A DNA stretch of 64,000 bases, taken from assembly GCA_015490175.1 (NCBI GenBank), contig WFYJ01000009.1, forward strand, positions 1 through 64,000. The letters are read 5' to 3'. Positions 1-8,701 of the stretch are shown piece after piece. The DNA comes from Saprospiraceae bacterium (GTDB lineage Bacteria; Bacteroidota; Bacteroidia; Chitinophagales; Saprospiraceae). The position numbers were made by a program, and so were the translations under genes. Each line of letters begins with the position of its first letter. The stretch's first letter is position 1. The notes beneath the pieces are model-generated. The model did not search any database, was not told the origin of the DNA, and saw only the letters and a list, made by a program, of their open reading frames with translations.

Positions 1-95
1 TGTGCATGGCTCTATCTGAGGTGTTTTATCCGCTCATTTAGAGCTGTTTAAGCTGTGTTGCGGCAACACTTTTCGGCTTGTTTTCGGGTCCAAAA

Positions 96-143
96 AGTTA
101 GTACGACTTTTCTGGACGCTCAGTTAGTATGACTTAACTGGAC
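96..143. repeat. two tandem 22-bp direct repeats
   Basis: Two copies (96-117 and 122-143) of a 22-bp unit beginning AGTTAGTA and ending CTGGAC differ at three positions and lie 26 bp apart. The second copy contains a short inverted pair AGTTA/TAACT. The rest of 1-205 holds no gene that I can support. A short stretch at 141-185 resembles the 'CTCAACCCTAAAC' and 'CACTC' modules of the interspersed elements found elsewhere in the window, so it may be the edge of another element cut by the window border. Confidence 0.6.
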
Positions 144-205
144 TCTACAACCCTTAACGCTACACGCTCACTCCCCCGCTCCCGTTCCAATGTGTGCTTT
201 TGCGC

Positions 206-243
206 AAAAAAAAGCGGACTGCCGGTAGCGTACCGACAGTCCG
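206..243 (-). terminator. rho-independent terminator of aconitase
   Basis: Read on the minus strand, CGGACTG and CAGTCCG (237-243 and 215-221) close a long, nearly perfect stem with a CGC loop, followed by a run of eight T (206-213). It lies about 30 bp past the aconitase stop codon and is a textbook intrinsic terminator. Confidence 0.9.
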
Positions 244-250
244 TTTGCTT

Positions 251-266
251 TTTGCCGAAAGGCAAA
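251..266. repeat. 16-bp palindrome TTTGCCGAAAGGCAAA (family copy)
   Basis: This is a full copy of a motif whose 13-bp core TTTGCCGAAAGGC recurs at least 18 times in the window in either orientation. The other full palindromes are at 39965, 48375, 54360 and 55397. Core copies start at 2682, 4882, 5173, 8052, 9112, 17733, 22754, 23733, 26164, 30140, 43901, 58163 and 59936. The stem TTTGCC/GGCAAA closes a GAAA loop. Here it sits between the aconitase stop and its terminator. Confidence 0.85.
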
Positions 267-273
267 TGAGGCA

Positions 274-2562
274 TCAGGCCATTTGCCTGGCCAGTTCTTC
301 GCGGATCTTGTTGAGTGCCGAGCCGGCGCGCACCCACTCGATCTGCTGCTCGTTGTAGGTGTGGTTGACGAGGAAGCGGTCCTGAGTGCCGTCGGCATGC
401 TTGAGCACCACTTCGAGGGGCTTGCCGGGCGCCATCTCATCGAAGCCGAGGATGTCCACGAGGTCGTCCTGACGCACCAGATCGTAGTCGTCGGGATTCT
501 GGAAGGTAAGGGCCAGCATGCCCTGCTTCTTCAGGTTGGTTTCGTGGATGCGGGCAAACGACTTGACGATGACAGCCTTGACACCCATAAAGCGCGGCTC
601 CATGGCGGCATGCTCGCGCGACGAGCCTTCGCCGTAGTTGTCTTCGCCGAAGACGACGGTGCTGATGCCTTTGGCTTTGTACTTCCTGGCCGACTCGGGC
701 ACGGGCAGCCACTCGGGGTTGTCGGGGTCATCGGCGTAGTTGGCCACGAGGTTGGCCTTGCCGTTGAAGGCGTTGATGGCACCGATGAACAGGTTGTTCG
801 AGATGTTCTCGAGGTGGCCGCGATACTTGAGCCAGGGGCCTGCCATCGAGATGTGGTCGGTGGTGCACTTGCCCTTGGTCTTGATCAGGATGCGCATGTT
901 GAGCAGTTGCTCCTGCGTGATGGGCTCGAAGGGCTTGAGCAGCTGCAGGCGCTCCGAGTCGGGTTTGATCTTGATCTCGATGTGGCTGCCGTCTTCTGCG
1001 GGCGGCTCGTAGCCCGGATCGTCCACTTCGAAGCCTTTGGGCGGCAGCTCGACGCCCTGGGGCGGTTCCAGCTTCACCTGCTCGCCCTTGTCATTGGTCA
1101 GCGTGTCGGTGAGGGGGTTGAAGGTCAGGTCGCCGGCCAGCACCAGCGCCGTCACGATCTCGGGCGAAGCGACGAAAGCATGTGTGTTGGGGTTGCCGTC
1201 GTTGCGTTTGGAGAAGTTGCGGTTGAACGAGGTGATGATGCTGTTGGGACGGTCGGGATCGTCCATGTGGCGGGCCCACTGACCGATGCAGGGACCACAG
1301 GCGTTGGCCAGCACCACGCCGCCCACCTCCTTGAACAGGTCGAGCAGGCCGTCGCGCTCGGTGGTGTAGCGGATCTGTTCGGAGCCGGGCGTGATGGTGA
1401 ATTCCGATTTGGCCTTGAGCCCTTTCTCGATGGCTTGCCTGACCACCGAAGCCGAGCGGGTGATGTCTTCATACGACGAGTTGGTGCACGAGCCGATGAG
1501 GCCCACTTCCAGCTTTTGCGGCCAGCCGTGCTCTTTTACCGCTTCCGCAAACTTCGAGATGGGCCAGGCGCGGTCAGGCGTGTAGGGGCCGTTGACATGA
1601 GGCTCCAGCTCGTCGAGGTTGATCTCGATGACGCGGTCGAAATACTTCTCGGGATTGGCATACACCTCGGGGTCGCCGGTGAGATAGGGTGCGATCTTGT
1701 CGGCCATGTCGGCCACTTCTTCGCGGCCCGTGGCGCGCAGGTAGCGGCTCATGGCTTCGTCGTAGCCGAAGGTCGAGGTGGTGGCCCCCACTTCGGCGCC
1801 CATGTTGCAGATGGTGCCTTTGCCGGTGCAGCTCAGCGACTGGGCGCCCGGACCAAAGTATTCGATGATGGCGCCAGTGCCACCCTTCACGGTCAGGATG
1901 CCAGCCACCTTCAGGATGACGTCTTTGGGCGAAGTCCAGCCACGGAGCTTGCCCGTAAGCTTGACGCCGATGAGTTTGGGCATCTTCAGCTCCCAGGGCA
2001 TGCCCACCATGACGTCCACGGCGTCGGCGCCACCCACGCCGATGGCGACCATGCCCAAGCCACCGGCATTGGGCGTGTGGCTGTCGGTGCCGACCATCAT
2101 GCCGCCGGGGAAGGCGTAGTTTTCCAGTACGATCTGGTGGATGATGCCGGCGCCGGGCTTCCAGAAGCCAATGCCGTATTTCTTCGATGCCGACTCGAGG
2201 AAGTCGTACACTTCCGAGTTGATGTCGAGTGCCTCTTTGAGGTCGTGCTCGGCACCCACCTTGGCCTGGATGAGGTGATCACAATGCACTGTGGTGGGCA
2301 CGGCCACCTTGTCGCGGCCGCAGGTCATGAACTGCAGCAGCGCCATCTGAGCCGTGGCGTCCTGCATGGCCACGCGGTCGGGCTTGAAATAGACGTAGTC
2401 TTTTCCACGCTCGTATTCCTTGAGGGGCGATTCGGGGTGCAGGTGGGTGTAGAGGATTTTTTCGGCGAGGGTCATGGGGCGCCCCAGCACTTTCCTGGCT
2501 TCGTCCACGCGCTCGGGGAAGCTCTGGTAGAAAGCCCGAAGCATGTCGATATCGAATGGCAT
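274..2562 (-). CDS. acn: aconitate hydratase
   Basis: This enzyme interconverts citrate and isocitrate in the TCA cycle, in the cytoplasm. The 762-residue protein is of the mitochondrial-aconitase type by length and motifs. The [4Fe-4S] ligands are visible as Cys359 in GSCTNSS and Cys422/Cys425 in [16 protein letters not shown] and DSHTPNAGG lie in the N-terminal half. The C-terminal swivel domain shows [12 protein letters not shown] and [15 protein letters not shown] chose the ATG at 2562 ([11 protein letters not shown]) because upstream codons do not look like family sequence. A terminator follows. It is divergent from a RamB-like regulator with about 200 bp between them, which suggests that the neighbour controls it; that link is inference. 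Confidence 0.97.
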   Translation of the reverse strand: MPFDIDMLRAFYQSFPERVDEARKVLGRPMTLAEKILYTHLHPESPLKEYERGKDYVYFKPDRVAMQDATAQMALLQFMTCGRDKVAVPTTVHCDHLIQAKVGAEHDLKEALDINSEVYDFLESASKKYGIGFWKPGAGIIHQIVLENYAFPGGMMVGTDSHTPNAGGLGMVAIGVGGADAVDVMVGMPWELKMPKLIGVKLTGKLRGWTSPKDVILKVAGILTVKGGTGAIIEYFGPGAQSLSCTGKGTICNMGAEVGATTSTFGYDEAMSRYLRATGREEVADMADKIAPYLTGDPEVYANPEKYFDRVIEINLDELEPHVNGPYTPDRAWPISKFAEAVKEHGWPQKLEVGLIGSCTNSSYEDITRSASVVRQAIEKGLKAKSEFTITPGSEQIRYTTERDGLLDLFKEVGGVVLANACGPCIGQWARHMDDPDRPNSIITSFNRNFSKRNDGNPNTHAFVASPEIVTALVLAGDLTFNPLTDTLTNDKGEQVKLEPPQGVELPPKGFEVDDPGYEPPAEDGSHIEIKIKPDSERLQLLKPFEPITQEQLLNMRILIKTKGKCTTDHISMAGPWLKYRGHLENISNNLFIGAINAFNGKANLVANYADDPDNPEWLPVPESARKYKAKGISTVVFGEDNYGEGSSREHAAMEPRFMGVKAVIVKSFARIHETNLKKQGMLALTFQNPDDYDLVRQDDLVDILGFDEMAPGKPLEVVLKHADGTQDRFLVNHTYNEQQIEWVRAGSALNKIREELARQMA

Positions 2563-2681
2563 AGCTGGACTATTTTGGTTTGAAATGAATGCTGTGGTCG
2601 GGTTTTGCAGCTTTCGCAAAAGGGCCTACAAAGGTACGCCATATCTGAAACATCATTTGTCGTGCAAAGGATCGGGCGCCA

Positions 2682-2694
2682 TTTGCCGAAAGGC
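2682..2694. repeat. TTTGCCGAAAGGC motif between acn and its divergent regulator
   Basis: A core copy of the recurrent palindromic motif lies in the shared promoter region. It is preceded by GGGCGCCA, a flank also seen at the 8052 copy. It could be mistaken for an operator, but the same sequence occurs all over the window. Confidence 0.8.
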
Positions 2695-2752
2695 GGATGG
2701 CCATCGGGAAAATGCCCGAAAAAGTTGCGCTGCGAAAATTCGCTTCTTCTCC

Positions 2753-2760
2753 TAACTTTA
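2753..2760 (+). promoter_or_regulatory. -7-like box TAACTTTA just before the XRE regulator ATG
   Basis: The box resembles the Bacteroidota -7 element (TAnnTTTG) with the final G changed to A. It ends only five bases before the ATG at 2766, so a transcript started from it would be nearly leaderless. No clear -33 TTTG is seen at the usual distance. Confidence 0.4.
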
Positions 2761-2765
2761 GCCCC

Positions 2766-4262
2766 ATGAGCGCAAAAAGTCTGACGGATCGGATCATCTT
2801 CGGCCTGAAGGTAAAGCAGGCGCGCCTGGAGCGCGGCCTGTCGTTTCAGGAGCTGGCAGCCGGCACGGGCATGTCGGTCTCCTACCTCAACGAGATCGAA
2901 AAGGGAAAGAAATATCCCAAGGCCGACAAGATCCGCCTGTTGGCCGAAGCGCTGGGCACCACCGAAGCGGAGCTGTGCTCACCCGAGTTGAAGGCCCACC
3001 TGGCGCCGGTAGAGCAGTTGTTGCGATCGAATTTCCTGAACGAGCTGCCGCTGGACCTGTTTGGCATCGAGTTGCCCAAGGTGGTCGAGATCATTGCCAA
3101 TGCGCCGGCGCGGGTGGGGGCGTTCATCAGCACGCTGGTCGAGCTGGCGCGCAACTACGCCGTGCGGCAGGAGCACTTCTACTTCGCTTCGTTGCGGGCT
3201 TATCTCGAGTTGCACAGCAACTACTTTCCCGAGATCGAAAAGGAAGTGGACGCCTTCATCGAGAGGTACGGCGTGCCCACAGCGACACGGGTGCCGGTGG
3301 CGCTGCTGCGCGAGCTGCTCGAACGCGAATACGGCTATACCATCGTAGACAACGGGCTGGATGCCTGGCCCGAGCTGGCCCAGATTCGGTCCGTTTTTCT
3401 GCCGCGCACGCGCCGGCTGTTGCTCAATCGCAACCTCACCGAGACCCAGAAGGCTTTTCAACTGGGCAAAGAGCTGGGCTTCAACTACCTGAACCTGACG
3501 GAGCGCGCCTACACCGCTTCGCTGCTGCGCGTGCGCAGCTTCGAGGAGGTGATCAGCCATTTCAAGGCGGGTTACTTCTCGGCCGCCCTGCTCATCAACC
3601 GGCCTTCGTTTCTGGCCGATCTGGAGCACTTCTTCGGGCAGCCGCGCTGGAATCCCGACATTTTGTTGGGTCTGCTGGACCGCTATGGCGCTTCGCCGGA
3701 GATGCTGGTGCAGCGCATGACCAACCTGCTGCCTTCCCACTTCGGCATCGAAAAGCTGTTTGCCCTGCGCATCACCCAGACCCCCTCGAAGAGCAGCTAT
3801 CGCGTGGACAAAGAATTGTATCTCAACTACGCCCACCGGCTCCACAGCAACGAGCGCTTCGAGCATTACTGCCGCCGCTGGCGCTCCATTTCGGTGCTCG
3901 AAGCGCTGCACCGCCAGCAGGCTGCCAACGGCATCAGCCACGTCATTGCCGATGCCCAGCGCTCCACCTTCGTGGCGAGTGGCGACGAATACCTGAGCAT
4001 CACCATTGCGCGCTCGGGCTATCCCACGCCCGATCGCAACGTCAGCATGACGCTTGGCTTGCTCGTCGATGAGTCGCTCGAGGGCAAGGTGGCCTTTCTC
4101 GACGACCCGGCCATAGGCCGGCGCGAGGTCAATATCACCTGCGAACGATGCGCCCTGAGCGATTGCGCCGAACGGGCTGCCCCGCCGGTCGAGGTGGAAA
4201 AAAAACTGGCACGCCGTCGCATACAGGAGATCCTGCGCCAGTTGATCGAAGAAGAGGAATGA
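2766..4262 (+). CDS. XRE-family regulator, RamB/ScfR-like (HTH + degenerate ImmA/IrrE + C-terminal Cys domain)
   Basis: This 498-residue protein starts with a helix-turn-helix of the Xre class (about residues 10-65; LSFQELAAGTGMSVSYLNEI). The middle resembles the DUF955/ImmA region seen in RamB-type regulators, but its zinc motif is lost (FQLGKELGF where HExxH would be). The C-terminus has a cysteine-rich ITCERCALSDCAER segment like DUF2083/ScfR. Known relatives control acetate, propionate and glyoxylate/methylcitrate genes and may sense acyl-CoA. Its position divergent from aconitase fits such a role, but the ligand is unknown. The start at 2766 puts the HTH at the normal distance from the N-terminus; an upstream ATG at 2697 would add unrelated residues. 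Confidence 0.8.
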   Translation: MSAKSLTDRIIFGLKVKQARLERGLSFQELAAGTGMSVSYLNEIEKGKKYPKADKIRLLAEALGTTEAELCSPELKAHLAPVEQLLRSNFLNELPLDLFGIELPKVVEIIANAPARVGAFISTLVELARNYAVRQEHFYFASLRAYLELHSNYFPEIEKEVDAFIERYGVPTATRVPVALLRELLEREYGYTIVDNGLDAWPELAQIRSVFLPRTRRLLLNRNLTETQKAFQLGKELGFNYLNLTERAYTASLLRVRSFEEVISHFKAGYFSAALLINRPSFLADLEHFFGQPRWNPDILLGLLDRYGASPEMLVQRMTNLLPSHFGIEKLFALRITQTPSKSSYRVDKELYLNYAHRLHSNERFEHYCRRWRSISVLEALHRQQAANGISHVIADAQRSTFVASGDEYLSITIARSGYPTPDRNVSMTLGLLVDESLEGKVAFLDDPAIGRREVNITCERCALSDCAERAAPPVEVEKKLARRRIQEILRQLIEEEE

Positions 4263-4271
4263 AAGCCGCCC

Positions 4272-5102
4272 TTAACGCTCGTAGGGACATTTCAGGCTGC
4301 CAAAGAAGTAGGTGAGCCCGGCACCGAAGAAGACATAGCTGTCTTTGTCGGTGCTGTCGCCGCGCTGGCGGCCTGGCACGCCGATGGTCTCGTTGTTCAC
4401 GCCGGGGATGAGGATGGACCGATCGGACAGGGCCGCCGCCACGGGGCCGCGCAGGCGTTCCAGGTCGTTCAGGTCGGGATAGACGGTGCTGACGTCGTCG
4501 AGGTAGTCGGTGAAGGTGCGTCGGCCGCTCAGCTCGAAGTTGAGGCTCAGCTCGCGGTTGAGGCTGATCTTGAAGCCCATGCCATAGGCCAGTGCCCCCG
4601 TCACCGCATAGTACTCTTCCCCTTTGAACTGGCCCTCGGTGCCCAGCGGCCGCAGCTCCACCCAGCGCCCCTCATATTGGGCCATGGGGTTGAAATAGAA
4701 GACCGTCAGGCCGCCCAACAGGTATGGCGTGAAAAACTCGTCCTTGCTGCCGTGCTCGTAGGGCAGGAAGTTGAACTCCATCTGCACGGTGCCATCGACG
4801 ATGGGCGAGCGGAAGCTGAGGTTGCGCGCCCGCTGGAAGAGGTTGTCGGAGCGGGCATCGTCGCCACTGACGGTGGCGTAGTTTGCCGAAAGGCGCACGG
4901 CCACCCGCTTGTTGAAGTTGTACCGGGCCAGCGCTCCTACGGCCGCATGCGGCATGCCCAGGTCGAATTCGGTATTCAGGTCGCCGAAGTACCAGGCCGC
5001 GCCGGCCCAGCCTCCTGCTTCCCAGCCCGACTGTGCGGAAAGGCTCATCGCACCACACAGCAAACAAACAAACAGCGACAAACGCATATTTTTCACAGAC
5101 AT
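4272..5102 (-). CDS. DUF6089-like outer-membrane beta-barrel protein
   Basis: This 276-residue protein has a signal peptide (LSLFVCLLCGAMSLSAQ) and a mature part rich in alternating aromatic/polar strands. It ends in a strand closing with YFFGSLK. WEAGGWAGAAWYFGDLN after the signal peptide is typical of the Bacteroidota DUF6089 family of predicted outer-membrane barrels, whose function is not known. An alternative ATG at 5087 also gives a good signal peptide. The gene converges on the XRE regulator with a 9-bp gap. A copy of the TTTGCCGAAAGGC motif lies inside the gene (4882-4894) and encodes VRLSAN. Confidence 0.75.
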   Translation of the reverse strand: MSVKNMRLSLFVCLLCGAMSLSAQSGWEAGGWAGAAWYFGDLNTEFDLGMPHAAVGALARYNFNKRVAVRLSANYATVSGDDARSDNLFQRARNLSFRSPIVDGTVQMEFNFLPYEHGSKDEFFTPYLLGGLTVFYFNPMAQYEGRWVELRPLGTEGQFKGEEYYAVTGALAYGMGFKISLNRELSLNFELSGRRTFTDYLDDVSTVYPDLNDLERLRGPVAAALSDRSILIPGVNNETIGVPGRQRGDSTDKDSYVFFGAGLTYFFGSLKCPYER

Positions 5103-5246
5103 TCTTTTGGGCTTTTCAAAACGGGTCGCAAGTTAGGGGCTGCATGCCGGTTTCCCAATTTTCAAGTCTCTTGCCTTTCGGCAAATGCCGCCCTGGCTCA
5201 CCCAACGGGCAGCCGCTTGGCCAAATTGTACGGACAGGCATCGGAA

Positions 5247-5579
5247 TATGCTCAATGCAAGCCGGCTCGGGAATTGTTGAGATGGAGCGAGGAGTGATGG
5301 AGTGACAAAGCGATAGAGTGACTGCACAAACTGCGTCAGCGCTGCGTCTTCTGCGGCTGTAAAATCACTCAGTTACACAGAGAACCACTGAGCATGAACT
5401 GATTTTCACAGAGTTGTAAACTCCAAACCCTAAACTGATCGCACTAAAAAAATCTGTGCTCTCTCCATCACACTCTCGCTCCGTCGCTCTTTCACTCACT
5501 CACTCACTCACTCACTCCCTCCCTCCCTCACTCACTCACTCGCTCACTCCCTCACTCGCTCACTCCCTCACTCGCTCAC
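5247..5579. repeat. interspersed mosaic repeat element A
   Basis: The left end, TATGCTCAATGCAA followed by CCGGCTCGGGAATT, matches the left terminus of elements B, E, G and H. It is followed by a GGAGYGA low-complexity block, a 'CAAACTGCGTCAGCGCTGCG' module and the 'TTACACAGAGAACCACTGAG' module. No right terminus is seen. The element passes into an ACTC/CTCC tandem tract that reaches the stop codon of the OmpA-like gene. The rest of 5103-5246 holds one copy of the 13-bp palindromic motif (5173-5185) and no gene. Confidence 0.75.
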
Positions 5580-5588
5580 TCACTCCCT
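5491..5588. repeat. (ACTC)n/(CTCC)n low-complexity tract
   Basis: Nearly 100 bp of imperfect CACT/CACTCC tetranucleotide repeats end inside the last codons of the downstream minus-strand gene. Such a tract is prone to slippage and could change the 3' end of that gene. Confidence 0.9.
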
Positions 5589-7520
5589 CTCAAGCAGGAC
5601 GAACTCGATCCGTCGGTTGCGCGCTCTCCCTTCGGGCGTGGCGTTGTCTGCCACAGGTTGGCTTTCGCCAAAACCGCGCCAGCGCAGGCGCCCTGCTTCG
5701 ATGCCGTGCTCTACGAGCCAGTCGTACACGGCTCGGGCGCGGGCTTCCGAGAGTTGCAGGTTGGCAGCTTCGGAGCCCACGTCGTCGGTATGGCCTCTGA
5801 TTTCGATTTTCATATCGGGATGGGATTGCAGCAGGCGCAGGAGCCGCTCGAGCTCTTCCTCCGACTCGGGGCGCAGGCGTGCTGATCCGAAGTCGAAGAA
5901 TATGTTGCGCAGGACGATGGCTTCTGCCGCGGCGGGCGCGCGCCCGTCGAGCGGCTGCAAGCGGATGTCGAGGCGATAGGGCTGGTCGGGCATGGCGCTG
6001 GTGTCCAGGTCGAAATGGTCGGAATAGAAGAGGTAGCCCTCGTGCTCGGCGTGGAAGGCATAGCGCGCGCCGGCAGGCAGACACAAAAGGAAATGCCCCG
6101 CTAGGTCGGCGGTGGTGCGTGCCAGCAGGCGCTGCCCTCCGAGGTCGTACACTTCCACGCGCGCCTGGAGAGGCGCATCGGTGCGGGCATCGCGCACGGT
6201 ACCTTCCACATAGGTGACGGGTGCGGGGCGCGCTGCTTCGTACAGCTCGAAAGCATAGATGTCGTACGAGCCCATGTGGCCGGGCAGGTCGGCGCGGTCG
6301 GAGTCGAAGTAGGCGGTGCGCCCGTCGAGGCTGACGACGAGCGAGCCTTCATTGGCTTCGGTGTTGATGGGAAAGCCGAGGTTCTGCGGTGCGCTCCAGG
6401 TGCCGTCGGGCTGCAGGCGGCTCACGTACAGGTCGTAGCCGCCCAGCCCCTCGTGGCCGTTCGATTTGAAGTAGAGGGTGCGGCCGTCGGGGTGGATGAA
6501 GGGCGACTGCTCGTCGCCCGCGGTGTTGATCGGGGCGCCCAGGTTGCGGGGTTCGCTCCAGGTGCCGTCGGGTCGTCGTTCGCTCATCCAGATGTCGGAA
6601 GCGCCCAGGCCGTCGTCGCGGCGCGCCGTAAAGAAGAGGCGCTGGCCGTCGGCCGAGATGGAGGGTTGCGATTCCCAGGCGCGCGTGTTGACGGGCGGGC
6701 CCATGTTGCGGGGCGGCGTCCAGCGGTCGAGGATCTTTTCCGAGAAGTAGATGTCGCAGCGCCCCTGCCCGTCGTCGCGATTGCAAGCTGCAAAGACGAG
6801 CAGGCGGCCGTCGGCCGAGATGGACTGGCTGCCCTCGTTGAGGGGCGTGTTGAGCGAAGTGATGGGCTGGCCGGCACTCCACCGACCGGCGCTGTCGCGG
6901 CGGCTCATGTAGAAATCTTCCTGTCCGCGGCGCACGGCCGTATAGACGAGCACGGCCTCGTCGGCAGTGAGCGAAGGCAGGTATTCGGCTTCCGAGGTGT
7001 TGATGCCCGGACCCAGGTTCCAGGGCTCGAACGGAACGGGCTGCGCATAGAGCGGCGCCACGCGTCGGCAGTGCTCGAGGTGGGCCGCGGCCCTGTCGCG
7101 GCGCCAGCGGCTGCGCGGGTTCTGGTCGAGGTAGTGTTCGAGGTGGGCAGCCGCTTCGTCGAACTTGCGCAGTTTCATCTCGGCAAGGGCCAGGTTGTAC
7201 CAGATGTCGGGATTGTAGTCGGGTGCCAGCCCTACAACTTGCTCGTACAGCTTTTCGGCTTCGTCGAAGCGGCCCTGGTCGTAGCGCACGTTGCCGAGGG
7301 CGAAGAGCGCATCCACGAACTCGGGTGCGGTGGCGAGGGCCTTTTCCAGCAATTCGGAAGCTTCGTCGAGCTGTCCGGCGCGTGCCCGCTCGATGCCCTT
7401 CTCCCAGGCCTTGCGCGCCGAGCGCGGCAGCGATTTACCGTCGGCAAACTGCTGGGCATGCATCGCGCCGAGCCATCCCGTCATGATCACCAGCACGATC
7501 AGGCGTCGTATATTCATCAT
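5580..7520 (-). CDS. TPR - PD40 propeller - CNA-B/CarboxypepD-like - OmpA envelope protein
   Basis: This 646-residue exported protein begins with a signal peptide (RRLIVLVIMTGWLGAMHAQ). TPR repeats follow at about residues 25-165. A PD40/WD40-like propeller has recurring 'SADGRLLVFAA' and 'HPDGRTLYFKSNG' blades (about 190-430). Next is a carboxypeptidase-regulatory-like domain (VEGTVRDARTDAPLQARVEV). The last ~110 residues are an OmpA domain that binds peptidoglycan (IEIRGHTDDVGSEAANLQLS, then RNRRIEFVL). This order is that of P. gingivalis PorE-type proteins, which tether the T9SS to the cell wall, but many Bacteroidota have several paralogues. A second relative lies at 30886. Repeat element B begins 23 bp before the start codon. 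Confidence 0.85.
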   Translation of the reverse strand: MMNIRRLIVLVIMTGWLGAMHAQQFADGKSLPRSARKAWEKGIERARAGQLDEASELLEKALATAPEFVDALFALGNVRYDQGRFDEAEKLYEQVVGLAPDYNPDIWYNLALAEMKLRKFDEAAAHLEHYLDQNPRSRWRRDRAAAHLEHCRRVAPLYAQPVPFEPWNLGPGINTSEAEYLPSLTADEAVLVYTAVRRGQEDFYMSRRDSAGRWSAGQPITSLNTPLNEGSQSISADGRLLVFAACNRDDGQGRCDIYFSEKILDRWTPPRNMGPPVNTRAWESQPSISADGQRLFFTARRDDGLGASDIWMSERRPDGTWSEPRNLGAPINTAGDEQSPFIHPDGRTLYFKSNGHEGLGGYDLYVSRLQPDGTWSAPQNLGFPINTEANEGSLVVSLDGRTAYFDSDRADLPGHMGSYDIYAFELYEAARPAPVTYVEGTVRDARTDAPLQARVEVYDLGGQRLLARTTADLAGHFLLCLPAGARYAFHAEHEGYLFYSDHFDLDTSAMPDQPYRLDIRLQPLDGRAPAAAEAIVLRNIFFDFGSARLRPESEEELERLLRLLQSHPDMKIEIRGHTDDVGSEAANLQLSEARARAVYDWLVEHGIEAGRLRWRGFGESQPVADNATPEGRARNRRIEFVLLERE

Positions 7521-7542
7521 TCGTAAGAAATTTGGGGCAAGA

Positions 7543-7978
7543 TATACCCAATGCCATTCGATCCGGGATTTTTGACGATAGTCAATGGACAATAGACAAT
7601 AGACAATGGACGATAGACATTTTTGATTGAGGAACCGAGGATTGAGGCCACTGAAAAAAGCCGAAAAATTATTCGGGTACACAGAGTCCCACCGAGAAAA
7701 CACTGAGTTTCACAGAGTTACAAAAACTGCACTCAAACTGCGTCCATCTGCGGCTGAAAGCTGCGGTTTTTGGCTGAGCAATCGAGGAACCGAAGAAGCG
7801 AGGATTTGATTCAAGAGCCTGCTGAAAAATTCGAAAAATCATTCAGTTACACAGAGCATCACTGAGTATCCACTGATTTTCAAAGAGTTGTAAACTGTAA
7901 ACACTAAACTTTAAACACTTAACAACACACCCTCAACTATTGCAACAGGATTTCCCGGTCCACTTTGATGCGCGTATA
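7543..7978. repeat. interspersed mosaic repeat element B, both termini present
   Basis: The left end starts TATACCC and after 10 nt reads GATCCGGGA. The right end, reverse-complemented, starts TATACGC and after 10 nt reads GGACCGGGA, so the termini are imperfect inverted repeats. Between them lie a GACAATAGACAATGGAC tract, two copies of the TTACACAGAG module, an 'AACTGCGTCCATCTGCGGCT' module, 'GAGGAACCGA' blocks and a TAAACACTAAACTTTAAAC tract. There is no credible ORF. The element fills most of the 600-bp gap between the OmpA-like gene and the sigma factor. Confidence 0.8.
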
Positions 7979-8051
7979 AACGCCTCGGGGACCTCGAACA
8001 TTTCACGCAAATGCAAGAGGAAGACGACAGGAGCGCCGGGCCGGGGCGCCA

Positions 8052-8064
8052 TTTGCCGAAAGGC
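8052..8064. repeat. TTTGCCGAAAGGC motif upstream of the ECF sigma gene
   Basis: This core copy is framed by GGCGCC on both sides, which gives an extended palindrome. It lies about 60 bp before the sigma-factor start codon. Confidence 0.8.
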
Positions 8065-8122
8065 GCCACAAAGATTGTCCAATTACTCATTTGCCCAACG
8101 GCTGCAGCCCGAACCATAGCCT

Positions 8123-8701
8123 ATGAAAAACTGGACCGATAGCGAGCTATTCGACGCCCTGTGTCGGGGCGAGACCGACGCGCTGAATTTCATTTACCGA
8201 AAATTCGAGCCGGAGGTGCGGCAATGGATCTGCCGCAACAGCGGCACGCCTGACGAGGCGGCCGATGTCTTTCAGGAGGCATTGCTCACCATTTTCGACA
8301 GCTACTGCGGGCAACAGCGGCAGATGAGTTCCTTCGGGGGGTTGCTGTTCAACATCTGCCGCAACAAGTGGCTGTCGCAATTGCGCAAAAACAAACGCCA
8401 TGAAGTCGTAAGAATGGACGTGCCGGAGCGATATCAGGATACCGACGATGACCTCTTGGCCAGGGCCATTGCTGCCGAAGAGGACTTCGCGCGGCAGGAA
8501 GCGCTCGACAAGACGTTTGCCATGCTCAGCGAGTTGTGTCGCAACCTGCTGGCGCTGGTGGCGCAGGGCCTGAAGCCGAATGACATCGTCGAGCGGCTGG
8601 GAATGACCAATGCCAACGCCGTGTACCAGCGCAAGAAAGCCTGCATCGACAGGTGGCGCACCCTTTTTCATCAGCACTACGCGCAAAAGACGACTCCATG
8701 A
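8123..8701 (+). CDS. ECF-type RNA polymerase sigma factor
   Basis: This 192-residue protein has sigma region 2 at about residues 10-80 (DALNFIYRKFEPEVRQWI, DEAADVFQEALLTIFD) and region 4 at about 130-185 (LVAQGLKPNDIVERLGMTN). There is no region 1 or 3, as in extracytoplasmic-function factors. It directs RNA polymerase to a small stress- or envelope-related regulon, whose content cannot be read here. Its stop codon overlaps the next start in ATGA, so the two proteins are translationally coupled. The partner is probably its membrane regulator. Confidence 0.92.
   Translation: MKNWTDSELFDALCRGETDALNFIYRKFEPEVRQWICRNSGTPDEAADVFQEALLTIFDSYCGQQRQMSSFGGLLFNICRNKWLSQLRKNKRHEVVRMDVPERYQDTDDDLLARAIAAEEDFARQEALDKTFAMLSELCRNLLALVAQGLKPNDIVERLGMTNANAVYQRKKACIDRWRTLFHQHYAQKTTP

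Noticed and set aside
2682-2694. TTTGCCGAAAGGC considered as the operator of the acn/XRE pair
   Set aside because: The same sequence occurs at many unrelated genes and inside coding regions, so it is not specific to this promoter.
5491-5588. Regular CACTC repeats considered as a CRISPR array
   Set aside because: The unit is four to six bases with no unique spacers; it is a low-complexity tract.
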